From an uncultured Oscillospiraceae bacterium (lineage in GTDB: Bacteria; Bacillota; Clostridia; Oscillospirales; Acutalibacteraceae), in assembly GCA_900540865.1 (NCBI GenBank), contig UQHH01000055.1, forward strand, positions 1-18,418: 18,418 nucleotides of DNA, in the 5' to 3' direction. A program made the position numbers and the translations under genes. Each line of letters opens with the position of its first letter. Position 1 is the stretch's first letter. Positions 1-6,997 of the stretch are shown here, in pieces. The notes under the pieces are model-generated. The model searched no databases. It was not told the DNA's origin and was given only the letters and a program-made list of their open reading frames with translations.

Positions 1-115
1 TGTAAGCGGCGCCGCCCTGCGGCCAAGCCCTTAAAATACGCGAATCCCGTTCTAAAAAAGGGTTAAAAACCAAAAAATTTTTTTTGCATATACTGGTAAT
101 GCAGGAAACCCTGCC

Positions 116-138
116 GGGGCGGGTACAGGCCCGGCCCC
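116..138 (+). other. GC-rich hairpin in the 5' leader of the membrane-protein gene
   Basis: GGGGCGGG (116-123) can pair with CCCGGCCCC (130-138) with one bulged base. It lies about 30 bases before the start codon and is followed by an A-run, so it is not an intrinsic terminator in the plus direction. It may affect translation or mRNA stability. Bases 1-110 hold no gene I can support. A -10-like TATACT lies at 89-94 with no good -35. Confidence 0.3.
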
Positions 139-168
139 AAAAAATCTGAAACAGAAAGAAGTAATATT

Positions 169-792
169 ATGAGAAATAGCACGAAATACTGCTGTATCGG
201 CCTGATACTCTCCCTGATTATCGGTATTGTCACGTTTGCACTTTTCTCCGCTGGAATCTTTGCAGTCACCGCGGTACCGGCGATTCTATTTTTTACAATT
301 GCCGTCGCATTGATTTTGCTGACCGCAATCCTATTTATCAGTGCTTTTATCAGAAAAACAAAAAGCGTAAGGAAAGCGCTGTGCAGCTGCGGCATGGCCG
401 CAATCGCAAGCGCCCTGCTTACCATCCTGCTTTCCGTTGCCGCCACATTGATACCCGTAACTACCGGCGTAGGCTTTTATGTGGTTGCGGCACTCATCGC
501 TTTTTTCCTTTCCTTCCTTTTATGGTCGGTCGGCAGCCTTTTATACCAGCTCAACGGCTGCGCGTGTGAAAAAATCTGTGTACGCAGGTGCGAATGCCTG
601 GAAGACGACGAATGCGTCTGCACACCGGCCGCAAACGAAGTGTCCTGCCAGAATATTTCGTCCTTCCAAAGCCCGAGCGTCTCTTATCCTGTCGGCGCCT
701 CCTGCCGTCAGACGGCCTCCACTTACCAAAACGGTATCTGCGGGACAAACGGGACGGTACAATATACGAACAACAACGGCTGCTGCAGGTAA
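169..792 (+). CDS. Four-helix membrane protein with cysteine-rich C-terminal tail, unknown function
   Basis: This 207-residue protein is not recognised as a named family. Four hydrophobic segments are visible at about residues 9-31, 35-59, 72-96 and 100-127. The basic stretch at 62-69 (RKTKSVRK) between helices 2 and 3 suggests, by the positive-inside rule, that both termini are cytoplasmic. From residue 131 onward there are twelve cysteines, at 131, 133, 137, 141, 143, 149, 151, 160, 179, 191, 205 and 206, the last two in a terminal CCR. The spacing of the first seven could bind metal or form disulfides, but this is inference. The ATG follows a weak purine-rich AGAAAG. A GC-rich hairpin sits in the 5' leader and a terminator follows the gene, so it appears monocistronic. 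Confidence 0.7.
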   Translation: MRNSTKYCCIGLILSLIIGIVTFALFSAGIFAVTAVPAILFFTIAVALILLTAILFISAFIRKTKSVRKALCSCGMAAIASALLTILLSVAATLIPVTTGVGFYVVAALIAFFLSFLLWSVGSLLYQLNGCACEKICVRRCECLEDDECVCTPAANEVSCQNISSFQSPSVSYPVGASCRQTASTYQNGICGTNGTVQYTNNNGCCR

Positions 793-919
793 ATCCTCGG
801 TCTTTTATAAGCCGTCTATGCTTTTGTGTAACTTATGCCGGCGCGGGTAACAGCAACCAGACCATATTGACCGCAGAGCACCAAGCGGCACAAAAGCACA
901 ACATAGCTATAGTATAACG

Positions 920-945
920 CAGCGTGCGTGGATTTGCGCACGCTG
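920..945 (+). terminator. Intrinsic terminator after the membrane-protein gene
   Basis: Nine-base perfect stem CAGCGTGCG (920-928) / CGCACGCTG (937-945) with an 8-base loop, followed by TTATTATTTGTCTTT. It lies about 130 bases after the stop codon at 792. Confidence 0.65.
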
Positions 946-1220
946 TTATTATTTGTCTTTACAAGCATGGTTCGCAGCAGGATTAAAATAAATTGTATTA
1001 TTTATCTTTTTGAGAGAAAAAAACTCGAATTTTTATTGAAATGGAATATATTTCAATTGTAATATATTGTCGAATCTTAAAACAAATAACGACAATAAAA
1101 TCATAAATAAGTACAAAATAGTTTTTTAAATAAAAAATTTTTATATATTTTGACGAAATTTATTCGTGAAAAAATTTCACATTTAGCGAAAAACACGCTT
1201 GTAAAAAATAGACGAACAGG

Positions 1221-1250
1221 TTAGAATAATGGCGGATTAAATAGTATACT
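1221..1250 (+). promoter_or_regulatory. Candidate promoter of the cotH-like gene
   Basis: TTAGAA (1221-1226) and TATACT (1245-1250) are separated by 18 bases, so each hexamer is near the SigA consensus. Transcription from here would give a leader of about 100 nt holding the 1277-1292 palindrome and the 21-bp-period repeats. Not tested against other AT-rich matches in this region. Confidence 0.35.
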
Positions 1251-1357
1251 ATTATCAAAATCCTACCCAAATAATCTGTTTTTGCAAAAACAAGCAGACC
1301 ACGATTCAAACCCAACACATCACATTTCAAACCCAATTTACATGTAGGAGGTAAATC

Positions 1358-3835
1358 ATGTCAACATTACAGAGAAAAGGCAGGATTGGTATCTCGCTGG
1401 TTTTGGCGCTCTTGATGGTATTCAGTGTCGTTGCAACAGTATCTGCTGCCGACACCGCCGCCAATTCGATTGTCGCTCCGACGGTAGGGCCCGACTATGC
1501 AGGAAACAGTACAATTTACGCTTACGGCGGCGGCGATTCCGCTTCCAAGGATTCTTGGATTAGCTGGAAGGGCGCGTCCGACGGCACAAAATATCTGTGC
1601 CTCCCCTCCAGCGTAGACAGGAACGTCTATTTCTATTCGACTTATTCAAGCAACGTGACCGTTGAAAACATAAAAGACGCATCCGATAAGTTTACGCTTA
1701 CGTCAAATGCGGTCAGCGGCCCGTTTGCAATCGGCACAACAAAAACATACCAGGTGAAGAGCGGAAGCACTGTCCTTTACACCTTGAAATTCAGGCTTTC
1801 CGAGGCGGAAGGCGCCCTGTTCATTACAACAACTGACAAGAACGGCAATTATGTCGACAACTGGAACTATCTCTGCCAGGATAAGGAAAATTCCTCCGCG
1901 GGCAGGTGGGTTGTCTCGGCAAACGGCGGTACCTCTAAGCTCGGCGACCTCAAGAAAATCAAGGGCAGGGGCAACTCCACATGGACAAAGAGCAAAAAGC
2001 CCTTTAACATCACGCTCGATTCCAAGGAAAAGCTGCTCGGCATGAACAAAGGCAAGAAGTTCTCCCTGCTTGCCAACTATCAGGAAGGCACGCTCATGCG
2101 CAACCGCCTCCTGTACGACATGGCTGACGAGGTTGGCCTGAACTATTCGCCTGATTCCCGTTTTGTAGAATTCTATGTCAACGGCTCCTACAAGGGCTCC
2201 TACCAGATGTCTGAAAAGGTTGAGCTCGGCAAGGACAACATGGTAAAGATTACCGACCTTGAAAAGAATACGGAAGAAAAAGCCATTGAAGTAACGGGCG
2301 ATCCCGATTACGATGTATATGGCATCTACGAGACAGAAGAGCATCAGGTACAGGCCGACTACAACGGCGGCAAAATTTATTACTACGATATTCCCGCTGA
2401 ATACAACCCCGACGATATTACGGGCGGTTACCTGTTTGAGTGCGACACCAAGGCAAACTCCGCAGGCGACTGGAACAAGTTTGAAACTCCGAAGGGACAG
2501 GTTGTTACCGTTAAGAGCCCGGCTGCCATGACAGAAGCACAGGTCAAGTACCTGTATGACTACTATGTAGCAATGGAAACAGCCGTGTATGGCACGACCG
2601 ATACCTACAAGAATTACATGGACATCGAGTCCGTGGCAAAGGCATACATGATTGCTGAAGTCGGTAAGAACATCGACGGCGGCATCACGAGCACAGACTT
2701 CTACAAAGACGCCGCTACCGGCCAGAACGGCGGTAAAATCTCCGGCGGCCCGGTTTGGGACTACGACTGCGCAATCGGCAACCTCTACGGCTCCAGAAAG
2801 AGCGTTTCCGGCGTAACCTACAACACCAACGACCCGATTGGCTGGTTCAACCGCTATATCCAGAACGCAGATAACGGCAAGGTTCCGACAATCTTTGCGG
2901 CTGCCTGCCAGCATGCAGACTTCTGGACAACAGTCAAGACGGTTTGGAACGACGAATTCGTCGACGCAATCAAGGTTGCAAACGGCGAGCAGGCCGCTAC
3001 AGGCAGCAGGATGAAGTCCATTGCCGAATACAGCGCAATGCTTCAGAAATCTGCCGACATGAACTACCTGTTCAACCCGTTCCCGTATTACAACAACAAC
3101 GGCGACTTCACATGGATTCCCTGCACGGACACGACCTACACAGGCCATGTCGCTTTCATGCAGAACTGGCTGAACACCCGCGCTGAATGGCTTAACACGA
3201 AGCTCGGTACAAGCACGACCCAGACGATTTATTACAACAACAGCTTCACAAATTGGAGCAAGGTATACGCATACGCTTGGAACGACGGCGACGGCACAAC
3301 GAACGCTGCATGGCCCGGACAGGCTATGACGGCGGTTGTCGGAACCAACGGCTACTACAAGCTCGACCTCGGATTGTTTGACCATGTTATCTTCAACAAC
3401 GGCACGAACGGACAGACAATCGACCTCGACCTCGCGGCCGACAGCTATGTGTTCAAGTCCAACGCAATCGACCATACCTATGGCGGCACCACCTATTATA
3501 AGGGCGAGTGGTCGAAGTTCGACAACACGACCAAGACTATCTACTTTGACAACGCGGCAACGAACTGGACGAACCTGAGCGCTTCTTACTGGGGCGGCGG
3601 CGTCGACCAGGCATGGCCGGGCACGGCTATGACGCTTGTCAGCGGTACCATCTATAAGGTAGAAATCCCGGGTGGCTGCACGAACATCATCTTTAACAAC
3701 GGCGGCAACAAAAAGCAGACCGCTACGCTCGTCCCGCAGGACGGCAAGCTCTATGTAGCAAGCAATACGGTCATCGGCACCGACTACTACGGCAACTCGA
3801 TTTACGGCGGCGACTGGGCAAGCTACACACCCTGA
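1358..3835 (+). CDS. Secreted CotH-family protein kinase with two C-terminal CBM26-like starch-binding modules
   Basis: 825 residues. A clear Sec signal peptide (residues 1-30, cleavage likely after VSA) makes it extracellular. The CotH domain is seen in KGRGNSTW (202-209), the following KKPFNITLDSKEKLLGM and LLANYQEGTLMRNRL segments, the VNGSYKGSYQMSEKV stretch, and the probable metal-binding GGPVWDYD motif with D468 and D470. CotH proteins are atypical kinases, first known from the Bacillus spore coat. Two tandem repeats start near residues 622 and 727 (TIYYNNSFTNW and TIYFDNAATNW, each with WPG.AMT and a later FNNG), typical of CBM26. Secreted CotH proteins with carbohydrate modules suggest a role on polysaccharide or the cell surface; substrate unknown. 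A perfect AGGAGGT lies 5 bases before the ATG. It stands alone, with terminators after it. Confidence 0.88.
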   Translation: MSTLQRKGRIGISLVLALLMVFSVVATVSAADTAANSIVAPTVGPDYAGNSTIYAYGGGDSASKDSWISWKGASDGTKYLCLPSSVDRNVYFYSTYSSNVTVENIKDASDKFTLTSNAVSGPFAIGTTKTYQVKSGSTVLYTLKFRLSEAEGALFITTTDKNGNYVDNWNYLCQDKENSSAGRWVVSANGGTSKLGDLKKIKGRGNSTWTKSKKPFNITLDSKEKLLGMNKGKKFSLLANYQEGTLMRNRLLYDMADEVGLNYSPDSRFVEFYVNGSYKGSYQMSEKVELGKDNMVKITDLEKNTEEKAIEVTGDPDYDVYGIYETEEHQVQADYNGGKIYYYDIPAEYNPDDITGGYLFECDTKANSAGDWNKFETPKGQVVTVKSPAAMTEAQVKYLYDYYVAMETAVYGTTDTYKNYMDIESVAKAYMIAEVGKNIDGGITSTDFYKDAATGQNGGKISGGPVWDYDCAIGNLYGSRKSVSGVTYNTNDPIGWFNRYIQNADNGKVPTIFAAACQHADFWTTVKTVWNDEFVDAIKVANGEQAATGSRMKSIAEYSAMLQKSADMNYLFNPFPYYNNNGDFTWIPCTDTTYTGHVAFMQNWLNTRAEWLNTKLGTSTTQTIYYNNSFTNWSKVYAYAWNDGDGTTNAAWPGQAMTAVVGTNGYYKLDLGLFDHVIFNNGTNGQTIDLDLAADSYVFKSNAIDHTYGGTTYYKGEWSKFDNTTKTIYFDNAATNWTNLSASYWGGGVDQAWPGTAMTLVSGTIYKVEIPGGCTNIIFNNGGNKKQTATLVPQDGKLYVASNTVIGTDYYGNSIYGGDWASYTP

Positions 3836-3887
3836 TTGTCAGATACTCCTTAATTTTCACTATCATCCTCGATAACTGATATCCTAC

Positions 3888-3917
3888 GCCCCGCTTCGGC
3901 AGTCGCCGGAGCGGGGC
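3888..3917 (+). terminator. Intrinsic terminator after the cotH-like gene
   Basis: Thirteen-base stem GCCCCGCTTCGGC (3888-3900) / GCCGGAGCGGGGC (3905-3917) with one T-G wobble and a 4-base loop. Only a short TTT follows, so it may work together with the next hairpin at 3937-3963. Confidence 0.6.
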
Positions 3918-3936
3918 GGCCTTTCGGTACAAAAAA

Positions 3937-3963
3937 GCGGCGCGCCCTTAATGGGCACGCCGC
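3937..3963 (-). terminator. Terminator of the diguanylate cyclase operon
   Basis: GCGGCGCGCCC (3937-3947) pairs with GGGCACGCCGC (3953-3963) with one mismatch and a TTAAT loop. On the minus strand the stem is followed directly by TTTTTT (complement of 3931-3936), as expected for transcripts leaving the GGDEF gene that ends at 3983. Confidence 0.75.
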
Positions 3964-3982
3964 TCGCTTTATTGCGCGCGAA

Positions 3983-5200
3983 TTAATCGGCGCGCATTTT
4001 CTTTTTTTGTTTTCCTGCATACATCCTCCGGTCCGCCTCATAAATCAGCGTATCAGGATTCCGGTACCCCGCCGCGTCGACAATGCCTATGCTCAAAGAC
4101 AAGTCAAACGGGTATTCCTCCGATTTGCTTTTCTCCTGCAATGCTTCCTGCACGTTTTGCAGCCTTTGCTCCGCCTGCGCGGTATCTACGCCGCCGAGAA
4201 GAATAATAAACTCATCTCCCCCATAACGGCAGAGAATATCCTTATCACCGGCACATACCTCCCCAAGCTGCTGCGCCACGGCGACGATATAGCGGTCGCC
4301 TGTCTGGTGCCCGAACTTATCGTTGACGTTTTTAAGGCCGTCCAAATCGGCAAAGCAAAGGCAAAAGCAGTCGCGTTTTTCCATTCGCTGTGTGAGCAGC
4401 ATAGAAAAATACTTCCGGTTGCAGCAGCCGGTCAGCGGGTCTGTATACGCAAGGAAATGAAGCTCGCTTTCCTCCTGCATCCGTTTTAAAAGCTCCTCAT
4501 GCACCGCGTGGTTCTGCTCGCGGTACCTGTTGAGCCTGCTCATTTTGTAGGCATAGAGCGTTGCGATATAATAGCCTATCAGTACGCTGATACAGGCCTT
4601 GATGACCCAGACTTTAAAAATCAGGTAATTTCCCGGCATGTAATAGACAAGCAGGTTTAAAAAGAGGTAGCAGTACATCGCAATCATGAGCCGCGTCGAA
4701 AATTTCAGGTTCGACGGGTCGGCCGCAATGGCGCTGACACGTTCCATCCATACTGTTTTTCTAATGACCTGAAAAACAATGCCGGCAAGGACAAACGCCG
4801 CAGCTACCGGCACAAATCTATATTCGTTGTTCGGGCTAGTGCCGTCAAAGGCAGAGGTAGGTACATTTTGCGCTATTGCCGCGACCGACCGGGAAAGGAT
4901 ATTGATGCTCAGGCCAATCAAAGCGCACGTAAAGCCGTGGAACACACCCTGCCGTACCGGGCATTTGAATAAAAGGGTGGTTTCGGCGACCAGAAAAACG
5001 GCAAACACCGTCCAGTTGACAATCAGGTGGAGCTGTAAATAGCTGCAGGCAATAAACAGGATATAATTGACCGCAAAGGTTGCGCCTATGCCCTTCCAGC
5101 GCGCGACGTTCCGCCCCGTCTGTTCCCCAATATATTGAAAATACTGCCAGTTGCAGTAAAAATACGCGGGGGAAAACAATAAAATGATAAGCAGCTGCAT
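3983..5200 (-). CDS. Membrane-bound diguanylate cyclase (GGDEF domain), second of a pair
   Basis: 405 residues. The N-terminal half holds about six or seven hydrophobic segments (roughly residues 1-225) and no recognised extracellular sensor domain. A charged linker leads to a C-terminal GGDEF domain: DPLTGCCNR, the DLDGLKNVNDKFGH..GD substrate/metal segment, and an intact catalytic GGDEF in RYGGDEFIILL. It should make cyclic di-GMP from two GTP at the membrane. The product-inhibition I-site (RxxD five residues before GGDEF) reads GDKD, so the arginine is missing and feedback inhibition is probably absent. Its ATG shares one base with the upstream gene's stop (TAATG), and its Shine-Dalgarno AGGGGGA lies inside that gene, so translation is probably coupled. 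Confidence 0.88.
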   Translation of the reverse strand: MQLLIILLFSPAYFYCNWQYFQYIGEQTGRNVARWKGIGATFAVNYILFIACSYLQLHLIVNWTVFAVFLVAETTLLFKCPVRQGVFHGFTCALIGLSINILSRSVAAIAQNVPTSAFDGTSPNNEYRFVPVAAAFVLAGIVFQVIRKTVWMERVSAIAADPSNLKFSTRLMIAMYCYLFLNLLVYYMPGNYLIFKVWVIKACISVLIGYYIATLYAYKMSRLNRYREQNHAVHEELLKRMQEESELHFLAYTDPLTGCCNRKYFSMLLTQRMEKRDCFCLCFADLDGLKNVNDKFGHQTGDRYIVAVAQQLGEVCAGDKDILCRYGGDEFIILLGGVDTAQAEQRLQNVQEALQEKSKSEEYPFDLSLSIGIVDAAGYRNPDTLIYEADRRMYAGKQKKKMRAD

Positions 5201-6417
5201 TATGAACGTCCCCCTGACTGCCGGCTTTGCTTATCGGCATACATTTTGCGGTCGGCTTCGCTGATGAGCTGTTCGGCCGTCTTGGAGGAATGGGCGGGAA
5301 CCTCAACGACCCCAAAGCTGAACGACAGCGGAACCGCGCCCTGTCTGATAGCAGGCGCCTTTGCCCGGATTCCTTCCATTCGCGTATGTGCATGCAATTT
5401 GCCGCAATTTGGTAGTAAAATCAAAAATTCATCTCCGCCGATACGCGCAAAAATATCGCCTCGTTCAAGGTTTTCACGAATAAGCGACGAAAAGTCGAGC
5501 AGATAGCGGTCTCCTATCGTATGTCCAAACTCATCGTTGACCTGCTTTAAATGGTCAAGGTCGATATATACAAGCGCAAGCTGCTCACCACCCGTAAGCA
5601 GCAGGTTCATCTGCTCCATCGCAAACAGGCGCGTGTACGCGCCCGTCAAGCCATCGAGATACGCGGCAATCCGCAGCCTGCGCGCACGCCGCAAATGCTC
5701 CAGCTTTTGCCGTTCCAGCCGGTCGTGCTCTTCCTCGAGCCACGCGTTTTTCGTAATGGAGTAGACATGGCTCATAAATACATAAACCATCATCAGCAGC
5801 AAAAGCACGCTTCCAATCAAAAACAGCGCGGCAAAAGAACCCGGCAAATCGAACATGCTTGGTATACTGTCAAACAGAACATAACCCATTCCAAACCAGC
5901 TGAACCGGATGAGCAGCCGGAACTCTTCTCCGCTTTGGCCCATCAGACGGGATTTGTCGTTGATTTCTCCATTGTATATAATCACCAGCCCCGCAAGCAG
6001 GTCTGCAAGCGTCGCGATAATCAGACACAAATTTCGCATACTGAAGCTGGAAAGCAGCGCGTAGGTACTGGTTTGCAGAAAAAACGCCGTCACTCCCAGC
6101 ACGAGCAAGTGGACGCTTGCGAAAGCAAGTATCCCCATATCGGCGACAAACCAGCGGCAGACCATCCTGCCGCCGAGCAGCAGAAAAAAAAGGCATTTGC
6201 CGATAAAAAGCGTCAGGTAAAACACGGGCAGGGGTATTCCCCAAAGGCCCATTGCATAAAAAAACACAGCGGTAACCGCCATAAAACCAACAGCCCTCAA
6301 GCGTGGAATCTTCTCCCCCGGCTGAAGGATGGTAAAAAATTTCATTAAAATCAAATCGCAGGGCAAAACCAGCAGAACAAGCAAAGCCGGCAGCCCATAG
6401 TGGTACAAGGCAGGCAT
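5200..6417 (-). CDS. Membrane-bound diguanylate cyclase (GGDEF domain), first of a pair
   Basis: 405 residues, equal in length and layout to the gene after it: about seven hydrophobic segments to roughly residue 215, a basic coiled linker, then GGDEF with YLDGLTGAYTR, DLDHLKQVNDEFGHTIGDRY and ARIGGDEFLILL. The active site is intact. The I-site position reads ERGD rather than RxxD, so this copy too probably lacks normal product inhibition. The open frame reaches 6447, but the ATG at 6417 is preferred: GGGGAGA sits about 5 bases upstream and the protein then begins with a hydrophobic helix (MPALYHYGLPALLVLL). The pair looks like a diverged tandem duplication. A long structured leader precedes it. 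Confidence 0.87.
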   Translation of the reverse strand: MPALYHYGLPALLVLLVLPCDLILMKFFTILQPGEKIPRLRAVGFMAVTAVFFYAMGLWGIPLPVFYLTLFIGKCLFFLLLGGRMVCRWFVADMGILAFASVHLLVLGVTAFFLQTSTYALLSSFSMRNLCLIIATLADLLAGLVIIYNGEINDKSRLMGQSGEEFRLLIRFSWFGMGYVLFDSIPSMFDLPGSFAALFLIGSVLLLLMMVYVFMSHVYSITKNAWLEEEHDRLERQKLEHLRRARRLRIAAYLDGLTGAYTRLFAMEQMNLLLTGGEQLALVYIDLDHLKQVNDEFGHTIGDRYLLDFSSLIRENLERGDIFARIGGDEFLILLPNCGKLHAHTRMEGIRAKAPAIRQGAVPLSFSFGVVEVPAHSSKTAEQLISEADRKMYADKQSRQSGGRS

Positions 6418-6700
6418 AACTTCTCCCCACTCTCTTGCGCACGGCAAAGAACCGGCGCGGCTTACGGCCCAAAATGGCCGCAGCCATCAAATATAATCTT
6501 CTCCAAAGTATTCCGTTCAAAAAGCAATCGTTACGCCCGGCTGCCCAGGCAATCCATAATATGATACCTCCGCGGTCCTGGAAGAGCCACCCTTGCTCCT
6601 GCCATACAGCGCTGTGGTTTCACAGACAAAGACCGCTTTTTTATCATTCAAGGTTTCCCCATTTTCATAACTATAGTTTAACATATGTGTGAAAATAAAA
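6418..6700 (-). promoter_or_regulatory. Promoter region and structured leader of the GGDEF operon
   Basis: On the minus strand a -10-like TATAGT (6675-6670) within the palindrome AACTATAGTT gives a plausible start near 6663; its -35 is poor. The ~250-nt leader can fold into a three-way junction. P1 is GCGGTCTT (6636-6629) with AGGACCGC (6579-6572). P2 is CTGTG-AAAC-CACAG (6625-6612). P3 is AGGAGC (6600-6595) with GCUCUU (6587-6582). Directly after P1 come a Shine-Dalgarno and an 8-codon ORF. It does not match the conserved segments of GEMM-I or GEMM-II c-di-GMP riboswitches as I recall them, nor any other riboswitch I know. Pairings were found by eye. Confidence 0.35.
6531..6557 (-). CDS. Possible 8-residue leader peptide (MDCLGSRA)
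   Basis: ATG at 6557 with TAA at 6531-6533. A good GGAGG (6571-6567) lies 9 bases before the ATG, directly beside the P1 helix of the leader, so P1 could affect access to it. The coding bases overlap a small hairpin GCCTGG-GCAG-CCGGGC, and TTTTT follows 11 bases after that stem. This resembles an attenuator only loosely. A chance ORF cannot be excluded. Confidence 0.25.
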   Translation of the reverse strand: MDCLGSRA

Positions 6701-6750
6701 CAACAGCCATTCCTGTTTTACATAATGCAAAATTTGCTGAATCCATAGCT

Positions 6751-6785
6751 AAAAGGGCGGGGCGCATAAAGCGCCCCGCCCTTTT
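6751..6785 (-). terminator. Strong terminator of the flotillin operon
   Basis: Perfect 15-base stem AAAAGGGCGGGGCGC (6751-6765) / GCGCCCCGCCCTTTT (6771-6785) with an ATAAA loop, three bases after the stop codon of the small membrane protein. The A/T ends make it able to act in both directions. Confidence 0.85.
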
Positions 6786-6787
6786 GC

Positions 6788-6970
6788 TTAGTCAAATTTG
6801 TTTTTGTTCCAGTAGTCGTAATCGCTTGCGTCCTCTTGTTTTTCGTCTAAACAATCTTCGCTGTTCTTAAAAAGGTTTTTTCCCATAGTATAGCTGTGGT
6901 CCGCAAACCGTGCATATGCCACCGCCGCCACCACAATGACTATCACGAGCATTATAATCGCTAAAACCAT
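6788..6970 (-). CDS. Small single-pass membrane protein with acidic tail, end of flotillin operon
   Basis: 60 residues. An N-terminal membrane segment (about residues 2-20, rich in I, V and A) is followed by a polar, acidic tail ending DYDYWNKNKFD. No family is recognised. It has a good AGGAAAGGTGG ribosome binding site, starts 27 bases after the flotillin stop, and ends beside a strong terminator, so it is probably the last gene of the operon. In Bacillus subtilis the yuaF-floT operon ends in a different gene (yuaI), so this is not simply its counterpart. A role with flotillin at the membrane is inferred from position only. Confidence 0.65.
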   Translation of the reverse strand: MVLAIIMLVIVIVVAAVAYARFADHSYTMGKNLFKNSEDCLDEKQEDASDYDYWNKNKFD

Positions 6971-6997
6971 TTGGCCGCCACCTTTCCTCTTTGCGGC

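Larger units (their letters stand above)
793..1357. other. 565-bp intergenic region: terminator, AT-rich dyads and cotH leader
   Basis: No gene is supportable here. Bases 820-828 (GCTTTTGTG) and 889-897 (CACAAAAGC) form a distant perfect inverted repeat. A terminator lies at 920-945. From 950 to 1260 the sequence is strongly AT-rich with two dyads: ATTGAAAT/ATTTCAAT (1035-1057) and GTGAAA-AAA-TTTCAC (1166-1180). A promoter-like pair lies at 1221-1250. The presumed leader carries a 16-bp perfect palindrome TGTTTTTGCAAAAACA (1277-1292) and two direct copies of TTCAAACCCAA (1305-1315 and 1326-1336, period 21). Confidence 0.55.

Noticed and set aside
1703..3475. 590-aa open frame antisense to the cotH-like gene
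   Set aside because: It lies entirely opposite a gene with signal peptide and known motifs; its low-complexity Val/Cys-rich product is what antisense of this codon usage gives, and it has no recognisable domain.
5870..6520. 216-aa minus-strand frame overlapping the first GGDEF gene
   Set aside because: Shadow of the cyclase in another frame; GGAGAAG precedes an internal ATG near 6490, but the product is not protein-like.
6540..6660. c-di-GMP riboswitch before the GGDEF genes
   Set aside because: The leader has junction-like folds, but the conserved segments of GEMM-I and GEMM-II, as far as I recall them, are not present; kept only as an unclassified leader.
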